Below are positions 45,084 through 55,560 of a stretch of 64,000 bases of DNA, piece after piece (position 1 is the first letter of the stretch; the number at the start of each line of letters is the position of its first letter). Position numbers and translations under genes: made by a program. The stretch covers positions 446,763 through 510,762 of the forward strand of contig JACTVC010000010.1 in the NCBI GenBank assembly GCA_018417955.1, read 5' to 3'. The DNA comes from Laccaria trichodermophora. Lineage: Eukaryota > Basidiomycota > Agaricomycetes > Agaricales > Hydnangiaceae. Below the pieces are notes generated by a model. The model saw only the letters and a list, made by a program, of their open reading frames with translations, did no database searches and was not told the origin of the DNA.

Positions 45084-48000
45084 CTATGAGGATAGTCTTG
45101 GATTTGACAGCGATAATGGTCTCCCGCCTCCAGTGACTCGTCGCCCAAAATCTCCATGTACGTCCAGGAGTATCTTGAGAGCATTTCTCGCACGTATCTT
45201 TGACATTTCGTCAGGGCGAGATGTGAGAGCTGTCTCTACCTGTTGTGATTTATCTTGCCAAGGATACTAGGAGATAAGGAGTCAGAAATGATTTTTCGCA
45301 CCATGCACGCTGTGACTTACAGGAAACTACAGAGGAAAGTAAGACGCCCGGGTCAGTAGCATGGTTAGTATAGCAGAAAACTCACTGTGGTCTTAAGTGT
45401 TTCGTATCCTGGTAAGGGTTGTATGTAAGCAGTCTCGTCATTGGGAGGGATAGGTAGCTACCTAAGAGTGTAAATCCGAATTGAGGGCTGCTCCGAATCA
45501 CCCGAGCCGGACCACCCTTGAATAAGGCACGGAAACCTTCTTCTCGATCTTATTTCAGGTTAATCCTTGACCCCAGGATGAATGTGGGAATGACACCCAC
45601 ATATTTTTACGAACGCGTCGCGTAGTCCCTTGTAATTTGTCTGGCCTTGTCTGGCTTCAACTTGCAGTCTCGTCTTCACAACATCTACATGATAAAAGAA
45701 TGTTAGCCTATAAGATCATTATCGCACCAAGCAAACGAACCGGCTGGAGTGGTGAAGTACGCGGCTGGCATTCCGCTGACAATCGGGACAGGTCACGAAT
45801 CAGAAAATGTTCATGTGTTGAAAGATCAGTCAGTAACATACGCAATGGCAGCTGCACTTAGAGTTTCGACGAACGACATTTGTTTCCCGTTGTGGCCCTC
45901 GTGGAAAATGTCCTTCTTAAGATGCCAATAGGCCGGAAAATAGATGGCAGAAAATGGAATATCACGAAGTAAGCAAGCTGTGGCACCCTTGTATAATCCC
46001 AGGACACCAAGCTGGCGAATGATATGGATGGCGCCTTTGGGCAGCGCCCCTTCCACTTTGGCTGCTTCACCTTGAACTTGAAGTCGGATTTTCCTGTCGA
46101 TGTTTGGGTAAGCTTTCGGCGACTCTGAAATATTGGTACTTACACAATCTCAAGAGGATTCGTGAACACCTATACAGACAGTCGAACCTTGCCTCTCAAA
46201 GGTAATACTTTGTCCACATACCACCTGGCAACCACCTGCCATGCCACCGGCGATGAGCTCCCAATGAAGTTTTATCCGCCCCGTTTCGGGATCCATGGCC
46301 CGAGCCCGGATGAGATCATTTACTGTTAGTTTGATAGCTTTCTCCGGTGCTACGCCCTGAAATTCGAATCAGACTGAGCGAATGATTCAAAAGGAAATCA
46401 CATGCAATGAGTTGGGGGCCAAGTCCACGGTAAAAACCCAAAACGCCCTCGTTACGGAGAATCTTCTGGGCGCAGTCTATACTATTTTTGTACATCAACT
46501 GACCAACAACTGTTGAACGTTGGTTTTGCATCCTAGTATGCGTTTGGCAATAGAACGGAATAAAAGATCGCCAAGTGTTACACACCGAGTCTACAGGCGG
46601 CAGCATGTGCTGAGAAAGATGGATCTTTACAGGTCTGCGATGAAGTGTTCATACCTTTACTAAAACGAGAGTTTTAAAGAGTTGTTGGTGATGTAACAGG
46701 TTGACGACTCACCCATGTCTATTGGGTATACGATAGTGGCGCCAAAGGCTCCGGCAATACCTATTACAATTCCTTGACTTGAACCTTCGCGTGAACACAA
46801 TCGCTCACTTACCGCCCTGAACAAAGTTGTACGAGGAGTGTAGAAAAGTTTGGAGAAAAGATGTCTTCGCTTGTATCTTTGAATCATCAAACTCATCATG
46901 AGGGGCACGCCATCTTGGGTCCAAGAGCTGAGCAAATTCAAGCAACGCTAGCCTTTGTGACGTAACTCCACGGCCAGCAAAATGAAAAATAATAGAAGCC
47001 TCCATGGGGGTGAATAAGGAGTAGCGTGAACTGGAGGCAGCATGATTAAGAAAGTCCGATTGGTCGATACGCCCATCCTTGCTCTTTGCTGTAGCTTCAC
47101 GGATGATCCTGTTCCGAAAATGATACAAGTTGACTCCATGGAACGTGGTTGACATACCTTTCTACCATGTCCATTTCTAAAAAAAATGTATCAGCACAAT
47201 GAAAGGTGCTGTGCGCAACGCTTTACCTCTAATAACATTATGGAAAGCAACAACTTCAGAATAGGATATGCGTTGTCCGGGAGTCAATGTGCATAACGTG
47301 GGTAACCTGTCTATCACAGCATCAGATAGCTTGTGTCCTGCAATCTCCTAAGAAAGGTATTGGGAGATGGGAAACATAGACAGCGAATAGGGCGTACGAG
47401 AATGATCCTTTTGAACTGCTCTGGCAAAATAAATCCGTCCTGATCCTCATCGAGGTATTTGAATGCTTGACGAAGGCGCTCGCCCTGCAATCCCTTCATC
47501 AACTGGGTAAATTCATTATCTAGATAGCGTTAGATCGTTGATTCCCCTCTTCCCATTGGCTTGGAGCCTCACATCCTAGCACATGAGTGCCATTCTTTTT
47601 CCCTAAATAAAGTTTGATCCAGTCACTGGTTACATAGGAGTCAGAGGAAGGCATTTAGAGGGGAGAACGAGTAAGCAACCAATCGAAGTCAAAGGGGATC
47701 GCGTCGGGGCCAATGTTGGCGGAGAAGACGGTCTTGAATTCATCAAAGTCAATAAAGCCTGAATGATCTCTGCACGAGTACTGACATGAGTGGTAAAGCA
47801 TCAAACTTATTGAGGACTACGTACACGTCAAAGTATTGGAATGCCATCCAATAATCCGCGTCAGGCCTCTTCAAAAGAGTCTCGAAGACCGTAAAATCGT
47901 CCCAAGAAACTAATCCGCGTCGTGAAGTATCGGCGACACGGAAAAGGATCGCAAATTGAGCACGCCCAATCTTTGTAAGATCCCCCTTCGGTGCGATTGC

Positions 48001-48258
48001 ATTGACGAAACTTTCTGGGTCAAGGTATCTAAAGAGTTGGAACAAGAATTCAGAACTCTTTATCTCCTGGCATATCACTGAAGTTTACCTCTCGCCATTA
48101 ACAACCTTAGCATAAGAATCAAAGGTCCGTCTCCACCGTTTTAATTCATTTTCCGGAACTGACACTGCCGTACGAACGGTTTTGAAGGCTGAGGCTGTCA
48201 GAGAAGAAGGCCCGTCCGAGTCACAATGTGCAGTCGATAGGACTCTTGAAAGTAACAT
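45084..48258 (-). CDS. AGC1: Mitochondrial aspartate/glutamate carrier with EF-hands
   Basis: Inner-membrane antiporter of the malate/aspartate shuttle. ATG at 48258 ([15 protein letters not shown]). The N-terminal half has EF-hand-like repeats, e.g. [20 protein letters not shown] and [20 protein letters not shown]. The C-terminal half is a mitochondrial carrier with three repeats: [40 protein letters not shown] with RLQVQGE, and [20 protein letters not shown] leading to [20 protein letters not shown]. These hold the PX[DE]XX[KR] signatures (PIDMVK, PLEIVK, PADVVK). The final exons read GYETLKTT, a 6-nt exon FP, then [14 protein letters not shown] and a basic tail. The EF-hand half may make it Ca2+ sensitive. 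Confidence 0.92.
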
Positions 48259-48553
48259 GGCCTTCTATGCGCGTGTTGTCTACGATTGGGTATTAGTGTG
48301 GGGTATCACGGTAGACAACCAAGGCAGGGAATCGCTGCGGGAACGGTAAATGTTAAAGCCCGCTGTTAAATGTTGAACAGTTGAAGTTTTCTTCCTTGGT
48401 TCTATTTTAGGTAATCCGAACTGTCACGGCCGACAAGGTCCCTTTGAAGACTTGGCTCGGAAATCATTCCGCAAGTTGACCCGCAGGTTAGGATTCCGAA
48501 GGTCCCCTGCATTACTACTATCAAGTACATATCTTTAAACACTCTCATGTCAA

Positions 48554-50381
48554 TTACGTTGACAAGGCAAATGCAACTTCGGTAGGTAGGCGGAAACTGA
48601 TGCAGTACATTTCCTTGTTGGGTGCAACAGACCGGACGAGATGAAAAGAAACGTCCTCAGTTATGGGGTAACCCAACTTTTCTACGACCCGCTGCAAGTC
48701 GATGAGCATCGAGGGAAAGCGATGAACGGGTGACGAACCATGCGAATATCCCTCTCTGCCCTATCTCGTTCTAACTCTCGCGTGAAACAATGACAATGGA
48801 TCATTGGCATCGTTTTGTACAATGTGCTGAAATTTCGAGTACTATCATTGAGAAGGCCACGAAAAGCATCAAGGAATTGGATGGCGGAATCGGGCAAATT
48901 CATCACAAAGTGAGAAACATATCGCCGAGGCGGCAGTGATTCCGTGGAGGGTGTATCTGCAACAGCAGTTGTTTCCTCCGTCATAAGCTTCTGCAACCTT
49001 CGGCGTTTCTTCTCTTCCTGAACTCTGCTAAGCTTTGGACCTGTATATGGGGGGAAAGGATTGTCTGATAGTTCAAGAATGCGTTGGCGAATAAAATCGC
49101 GTCCGTCTTGGCAAAAAGTTCGAACAAGATCTGTCACCTAGTCCTGGAAATTAGCCATTCGAGTCGGTTTTAAAAATTAATCTGTACCTGATTGTTTTTT
49201 ACGTTAATGGCGAGGTATTTTTCACTGTTCGGATTGAGATCGTTTGCAAGCACAGCACAGCCTTTTTTCGCCGCTGGAACGGCAAATGGTCCGACACCAG
49301 CAAACACGTCTGCAACAACCTCCGTCGGATTGAAAAGTTGGACGAGTCGATCGTGTTCGGTGTGGAGTCGAGAATTCCAATAAACTTGAGAGAAATCAAA
49401 AGTAAAACGGCAATCTGACTCGTGCTGCACGTAACTTCAATGGGATGTCTACTCAGCGAGACAATTACTCACATGTTCCACGACAAAATCCGCGTCACCT
49501 GCAATCAATTCCATCTTGAAGAAACGAAATTGGGTATCGATGTTATTTAATTTGTTAACGACTGTTTTGACTTTCTTGTTTTTCTGAAGCGGGATTATAG
49601 GACGTGCAACAGTGGCCAAGCACAAAGACCCACTTCAAGGATCAGTTGGCCGATTATGTGCTTGTAAGGGAGGTACTCGTCGTTTAGGTTGACGTGGGCT
49701 GAACGCATTTTATAAGCAGCACACGAAGCTATCGGCAAGTAGCACACCTATATGCCCAGTCATTGCGAACCCCGTGGGTGATCGTTCACGCAAGTCGGGA
49801 GGAAGGAAAGCTTGTAATATCTCATCTCCAAATTATCGTAAAATCAAGACAACTTGTTAAACCTGACGAGACTCACCAGCTGTCCAGTAGTCATAATCTA
49901 ATTCAATATCATAGATAGTCAATCCTTTGGCTTCCTTCTTCAGGTATTCATCAGTTTCGGGGGGGATATCAGCTAGCTTGTCGCTTTGTCAACCTGAAGC
50001 ACAGTGATGCCATGTATTGGATGTACCCTCTTTTGTCATCCGGAGCAAGACCAGTCGATCACCATCAGGATTTGCTGCATCGGGTACAACTGTTCGTATT
50101 TTCGGTAAATCCATGAGAGATCTGTTGACTAGAGAGTAGAAACAAGGGACTTGGGGTTGTGGTTCAGCCTACCTTCTCATGGCCTCAGCCCTCAAAATTG
50201 CCCCCGTTTTCTCTGCTGGTACCCTAGCCGCCAGAACGGAAATTCGCTTTCTAAAAGCCTCCTTGTCCAAAGTATCTCTGGAAAATGTGTATATTGGCGC
50301 AGAGGCATCGATGAATAGGTTACACGACATGGTCGTTAAAGCTGAGTGTCGGATAAAATGCTTGCTGAGACGTGATAGCAT
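48554..50381 (-). CDS. TRM5: tRNA (guanine-37-N1) methyltransferase Trm5
   Basis: Methylates G37 next to the anticodon, preventing frameshifts in the cytosol and mitochondria. Two in-frame starts exist: ATG at 50381 ([17 protein letters not shown]) and ATG at 50330 (MSCNLFID). The extra N-terminus looks like a mitochondrial presequence. Then [20 protein letters not shown] splices to [19 protein letters not shown]. The central part has [19 protein letters not shown]. The SAM-binding class I fold reads [32 protein letters not shown] and the [13 protein letters not shown] motif. The end reads [20 protein letters not shown] and stops at 48554. The match to the Trm5 family is strong. Confidence 0.92.
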
Positions 50382-50445
50382 CTACCTGGGACTGATGTAA
50401 ACAGCGGCACACAACAGCTACTCACTTGAAGTCTTGATCACCTCG
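50382..50445. promoter_or_regulatory. Very short shared promoter, TRM5 / TatD gene
   Basis: Only 64 bp separate the divergent start codons (or 115 bp if TRM5 starts at 50330). Both transcripts must therefore begin within or close to the neighbouring reading frames. No box was recognised. Confidence 0.5.
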
Positions 50446-51572
50446 ATGACTTTGGCGCTGCCGCACGAAGATGTTTTGCGACATATCGTTGATGTTCATT
50501 GCCACCCGACTGACTCTGCTACTTCTTCTGATTCCATGAATTCTCTCAAAATCACCGTTTGCGCGATGTCCACTATGACATCCGATCAGCACCGCGTCCG
50601 GGACTTGGCAACCTTGTACCCACAGAAAGTCGTGCCATGTTTTGGTCAGACCAATAGACCAAGTCAATCCTTATGTTGGATATGGTACTAAATTATATAC
50701 CTAGGTTATCATCCGTGGTTCACTCACCTGATTGCCGTTGACGAAAAATTGTCAAAGGAGGCCCATTACCGCAGCCTTTTCAACTCATCAGTCAAAGTAC
50801 ATGACGTCGATGTCCTGGCTAAGCTCTGTCGTTCGCTGCCAGATCCCACACCACTCAGCTCCGTTCTCGCAGAACTTCGGCACAATCTCTCCAGCTTTCC
50901 GAATGCGATGCTTGGGGAAGTTGGACTGGATCGCGCTTGTCGTGTCCCTTTCGAACATTTCGCTATTCCCAGGGTTTTGAGCCCCTTTACAATCCCACTG
51001 AACCATCAAATTGCTATTCTAGAGGCTCAAGTAGACCTGGCAGTCGAATTTGGTCGTAACATCAGCGTCCATAGCGTCAAGGCTCAAGGCGCAACTCTGG
51101 ATTTTCTAAGCAGAATGAAAACGAAACATGGAGATAGCTGGAATGAAATCAGTATAGACCTGCACAGTTGTGGGCTAAGCAAAGAAACTTGGCTAGATAT
51201 TGAGGTAATCTACGATATCCATTCTTTCCGCGCTCACCAGCACAACCAACACCTCTGCAGAGGAAACACCAAAACGTTTTCTTATCACTTTCGAATGTGA
51301 TTAACAGTCGCCATCCTGAACATCGCGCACTGCTAGCTGCTTGCGCCTCCAACCGTATCCTGGTCGAATCTGATTATCATGACATTGACATGTGTACTGA
51401 ACAAACTTGGATCATGCTTCAAACAATAGCAGACATAAAAGGCTGGAGTATTGAGGACACTTGGATCGACAACCTTGGAAAGGAGAAATGGGGTACTGTG
51501 AGGAGGTTAGAGGAAAATTGGCAGCACTTTAGGGCGCGCAATGATTGGGTGTTTGCACTCAAGGGAGAGTAG
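50446..51572 (+). CDS. TatD-type metal-dependent hydrolase
   Basis: TIM-barrel metallohydrolase of the TatD group, related to fission-yeast Scn1. The start is ATG at 50446 (MTLALPHEDVLRHIVDVHCH). The metal-binding opening motif is DVHCHPTD, and YHPWFTHLI follows the first intron. Later come AMLGEVGLDRACRVPFEHF, with the conserved glutamate in GEVGLD, NISVHSVKAQGATLDFL, with a metal-type histidine, and RILVESDYHDIDMC, with the conserved aspartate. It ends HFRARNDWVFALKGE. Such enzymes have DNase or D-tyrosyl-tRNA deacylase-like activities; the substrate here is unknown. Confidence 0.88.
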
Positions 51573-51688
51573 GTGGCACAAAGTGTTGGGACTTGATGGT
51601 AAGTCGATATACTTCTTGAGATCTCAGAGATGCATTCCGCCGTCGTTAGGGGTAAAGAATTGACGACGTCGCAGATTCGGAAACTATG

Positions 51689-52635
51689 TCAATTCCAAAT
51701 GTACGAGAGGATAATGATAACACTAACTCCAATGGCAGCACCCAGGATAATAGAATCCCGTCGTCGTCTAGATTTTATCATGGATACCAGGTTATTGATT
51801 CCAGGCATGGCATCTGTTAAGGTAGCATAGTGAGGTTCATGTGCTTAAGATCGACACTACTCAAGAAACATACTTATGACATGCAACATACGATTCTGGA
51901 TGCTCATTAGAGAGCCCCGCTGTCTTGAGAACTCGAAGCGTGTTTCATATGCTTGCCTAGCAAATGAGTGATTAAATGGCTAATTGATATGCAAGAGCAT
52001 GATTTTTTACTGTAACATATCGTCCGTCATCCGATGAGAGCCGTCAATTCTGCCCCGTTCAGCAAGCAACGAATCTGCTGCCGAAGACTTGTATGCACTG
52101 ATAAAAGAAAATGAATGGCAAATAAACGGATTAGACGATGAAGAAACGCACTCAATGTCATTTTGTACACCAGATAGAAGATTCGCTTGGTCGAGAGCGG
52201 TTCGCGCATTTGCCTGCCAGATTGGGTGACTACAGCAGCAAAGAAACCATATAATTAGCATGCCTTCGTTCTTCTCAGCTCGCGTAGATGATCTTGCTGC
52301 AATTCTTGATGCCTCTGAATTGTCCGCAGTATTGAGGGAGAGAGGAGTTCGGGATTGGCGGCTAGTGTTGCGAGTTGATCGTTAATTTCTTGGAGCTAGC
52401 CGCATGAGATGAGGGAGGCCTAAACGAGCACGTGAAGAGAAAATTGCCTTGCCTTGAGTGAAAGGTCATCCAATTCTGCTTCGAGGTCATTCCATCGTTC
52501 ATTCGAATGTGCGGCCTCCAAATCATGTGAAGGACGGACGATATTGGATGCCACTTGGGCGTATGAGGTAAGTTTGGCATCGAATAAATTTTCGAGGGTT
52601 CGACATTGCCTATGAAGTTCATCGTATCTTGACAT
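51689..52635 (-). CDS. GOS1: Golgi SNARE Gos1
   Basis: Golgi Qb-SNARE for intra-Golgi and ER-Golgi fusion. The start is ATG at 52635 (MSRYDELHRQCRTLENLFDA); an upstream in-frame ATG at 52659 is possible. Next come LEAELDDLSLK, LQEINDQLATLAANPELL, IQRHQELQQDHLRELRRTK, then ANARTALDQANLLSGVQNDI and DAYKSSAADSLLAERGRIDG. The SNARE motif runs from MTDDMLQQAYETRFEFSRQR to NAMPGINNLVSMIKSRRRRD. A single membrane anchor (SIILGAAIGVSVIIILSYIW) ends the protein. Two introns (52396-52452 and 52214-52263) fit best as GC-AG introns after AAG. Confidence 0.9.
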
Positions 52636-53250
52636 CCTCACTTTTGGGAAGGTTGACACGGTGATAAACGCGAACCAGCCTACTTACGCTTGTTCCTCTT
52701 TTAGAAGTTGTGGTGGTTGTGTTTGGCTGCATCCTCCCAAACCAAATCGGGCTCTCTACTTAGCCCGAGGAACCGGGTAGCTCAGAGCTATACAAGACGC
52801 TTGATCAAGGGCACCTGGTGATAATTTGTTTCCAGATTAGATCCTCCCATTGGGCAAGGTGTTCGCAGCATGTCGGAAACTGATCCCAATAATGAGAAGA
52901 TTATCAGCGGAATGTCTGATTTCATCATTCCTCCCGGCGCGGTGAATGTTTCTTCTCCCACCTCCTTGAAAGGTTTGAGGGAAACTTTGGCATCCCCTCC
53001 TGTTCCCACCTGAACTGACTTTTGGTAATTGTCGGGGGATTGATCGTGGCACAGGGGACGTGATCCACACAGAGGACATTTAAATAGAGTATCATACAAG
53101 ATCAAATGACAGTCGTAGAGGATCGATATACAACCTGGTGCTTAAGTCAATCTCCGCATAAGAACATCAACACATATCCCACCGATTTTTAATGTTTCAA
53201 GCGTGCTTGTTCCACAGGAAAGGAATTACACCGGCTCTTCACACCTTAAA
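52636..53250. other. Gap between GOS1 and TRM112
   Basis: About 615 bp that should hold the GOS1 leader and the TRM112 3' end, both on the minus strand. A minus frame of 105 codons (52788-53105) includes FKCPLCGSRPLCHDQ. It has a possible CxxC but no recognised domain, so I do not call it a gene. A leader intron for GOS1 (about 52639-52687) is possible. Confidence 0.4.
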
Positions 53251-53775
53251 CTACCCTATTTCGTGTTCGGCCAAGAGCTGAATGTATCATGAGTTCGATT
53301 TTTAGACGGATAGCCAGGAGTCCTACCATGTTTGGGATACCATTTGAGATCGGATAATCATGTTTGCAGTTCGGGCAGATCATTGAGCCTTCTTCAACGT
53401 GGATCTACGGAAAACTCATGAGCAACCCCACCAACGAGTAATGTTTCAAGATCGACCTCAAGAAGAACGTGGTGTAAATTCTTCAAAAACTCGTCATCCA
53501 ACATTTCCGGTTGTTCAAGAGGTAGCGAGGTGTCTCCCAGCTTTGAAAATTGTTAGGAATGAACTTTAGATGGGAAAAAAAATGGGACGCACCTGTCTGG
53601 CTGTATCAACCAATGCCTTCCACTCAATCTTCGGCAGAAACCCCCTGATGAATTCTGGATTATATTCGGCCTCCCGCAGCTCAAGCTTCGCATCCTTGAA
53701 CTCCAAAGGGAAATTGTTTGACGTGCATCCTTTTACGTGGCACGCAAGGAGGTTGTGCGTGATAAGGCGGACCAT
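53251..53775 (-). CDS. TRM112: Trm112, methyltransferase activator
   Basis: Small zinc-binding partner that activates several methyltransferases (Trm9, Trm11, Mtq2, Bud23 in yeast). ATG at 53775 starts MVRLITHNLLACHVKGCTSN; ACHVKGC and, after introns, MICPNCKHDYPISNGIPNML supply the zinc cysteines. The middle has FPLEFKDAKLELREAEYNPE, FIRGFLPKIEWKALVDTAR and LPLEQPEMLDDEFL. It ends LLAEHEIG at 53251, about 122 residues, the usual size. It is divergent from RRP45 over 97 bp. Confidence 0.93.
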
Positions 53776-53872
53776 TGGCGCGTCTAGAGAGATGGATCAT
53801 TGTAGATTGTTGACGTAGGGAGAGATCAAAAGTGATCGGGATCAAATAAATTGCTCAATCTCCTCGACAGCG
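53776..53872. promoter_or_regulatory. Short shared promoter, TRM112 / RRP45
   Basis: Only 97 bp lie between the divergent start codons, so the two genes share promoter DNA. No specific box was recognised. Confidence 0.5.
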
Positions 53873-54951
53873 ATGAGACCACCGTCGCCCTCGATTCCAG
53901 AGAAGGAGTTCCTCTTCAGCGCCCTCAAACAATCCTTACGACTTGATGGTAGACTATCCTTGGAGATGCGCTCGCCAACCATCACGTTTGGGCCAGATCT
54001 TGGTTGGGTGGAGTGTGGTCTTGGAAAGACAAGGTACGTCGAACTTGCTGTCGTTTCTTCAAAATGGTGGCCTAACAGAGACTACCCGACAGGGTTCTTG
54101 CTCAGGTGGAAGCGAAAATGGTGAAACCGGCACCAGAGCGACCGTTTGAAGGAACAATCACGATTCACTCAGAGATTTCACCTATGGCATCAAGCGAGTA
54201 TGAACCTGGCCGGTAGGTATGTGCTCAATTTTTTCGTCTCAAACGTATTAAGTCAGTGGTAGGCCATCAGATGAAGAAGTCACCATTACACGTATGCTCG
54301 ACAAGGTTCTTAAACGAAGTGATGCCGTGGACAAGGAGTCGTTATGCATCTTGGCTGGGCAGAGGGTGCGGAGTGCCTTTAATTTACAAAAGACGATTCT
54401 TACAATCTGTCTTACAGGTTTGGCACATCCGCTTAACGTTGCATTTTCTAGCGGACGCCGGAAACATGCTTGATTGCGCGTGTCTGGCTGGAATCACGGC
54501 CCTTCGACACTTCAGGAGACCAGATGTTGAAGTTGTTGGAGATGAAGTTATCGTCGTACGTCGATCTTTTGTTTCCGTCTGCGCTTTTTCACGGTCACTG
54601 ATTGACATCCGCCATCTTTTCAAGCATTCTCCCTTGGATCGGGCTCCAGTGCCTCTAGCGATCCATCACACACCCTTTTGCTTTACTTTTGCCTTTTTCC
54701 CCGACATTACGACACCCCCCGTCCTTGATCCAAATCAGCTGGAGCAAAGGCTCAGCGCCGGTCTCGTGTCGATTGCCTTGAATGCTCAGAAAGAAATATG
54801 TGTGCTTCAGAAGCTCGGTGGGGTTCCTCTGGAGACTGAAGAGGTCTTGAGCCTTGTTAATGTGGCTGTCGGCAAGGCGAAAGAGCTGCACGGATTTCTC
54901 GACACCCAATTACGCGAGGATTGGGTTGGTCGAAAGGTTGAGGTTAGATAA
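53873..54951 (+). CDS. RRP45: Exosome complex subunit Rrp45 (RNase PH fold)
   Basis: Ring subunit of the RNA exosome. ATG at 53873 gives MRPPSPSIPEKEFLFSALKQ, the usual N-terminal extension. The RNase PH fold follows in small exons: LRLDGRLSLEMRSPTITFGP, DLGWVECGLGKTR, VLAQVEAKMVKPAPERPFEG, LDKVLKRSDAVDKESLCILA, VWHIRLTLHFLADAGNMLDC and ACLAGITALRHFRRPDV. Further on come RAPVPLAIHHTPFCFTFAFF and LVSIALNAQKEICVLQKLG. The stop is at 54951, with an AATAAA hexamer directly downstream. The ring subunits of fungi are catalytically inactive. Confidence 0.9.
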
Positions 54952-55120
54952 TCAATAAAAGGTGTTTCGCACTATCATTTTTAAGTCTGTGCAACATCTC
55001 GGAGTTCTCTCGTCAGATACTTCATATCATGTCGTTTTTCTAGCTTATTTGTGCTCATGATTTCCAGGATACTTTGACAAGCAGTCAAGTCGACGCTGAC
55101 GTCACTTCTTCCTCACCACG

Positions 55121-55330
55121 ATGGAGGACCCATTTGCAGAGATTGAATCAGTCTTGCTCAAGGTCATTGCGACACTCACCCGACGTTCAACAGGCAGGAT
55201 ACACGAATCAAGATATGGGTTTCAAGCATCCCTTCTGTTCCATTCATCCGGGACAAAACTTGAGGAACAAAGCTACGAGCCAGTGCGCGAAGAGAAGTCC
55301 TCGAACGTTCCACTGAATTCTCAGTCATAA
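55121..55330 (+). CDS. Possible small protein of 69 residues
   Basis: A short frame in a 609-bp gap between RRP45 and the Sro7-like gene (54952-55560). It begins MEDPFAEIESVLLKVIATLT with an A-rich, reasonable start context (ACCACG before ATG). No domain is recognised. The rest of the gap shows no other structure. It may be chance. Confidence 0.25.
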   Translation: MEDPFAEIESVLLKVIATLTRRSTGRIHESRYGFQASLLFHSSGTKLEEQSYEPVREEKSSNVPLNSQS

Positions 55331-55560
55331 TCCCGTAAAACACCTCGCAAAATTAGGAGGTATACGGATTACGTCAATGAGGCTTTGGAAACCCATGTTG
55401 TACCAACACGTAGAAGAGTGTGGTTTATGCTAGGTGTTGGATGTTCACTTATGTAAGGTGGTAGACAGGAACACTCAGTTGAATGATAACGGGTATGAGA
55501 AAAAAATAGAAAAAGCAGAAGTACTATAAACATAGCCATAGCCCAAATGTAAGCCACAAC

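Noticed and set aside
52774..52850. tRNA-like D-arm sequence GGGTAGCTCAGAG
   Set aside because: No acceptor stem, anticodon arm or T-loop can be folded around it.
52788..53105. 105-codon minus-strand frame with CPLCGSRPLC
   Set aside because: The two CxxC-like pieces resemble no zinc domain I know, and the rest has no pattern.
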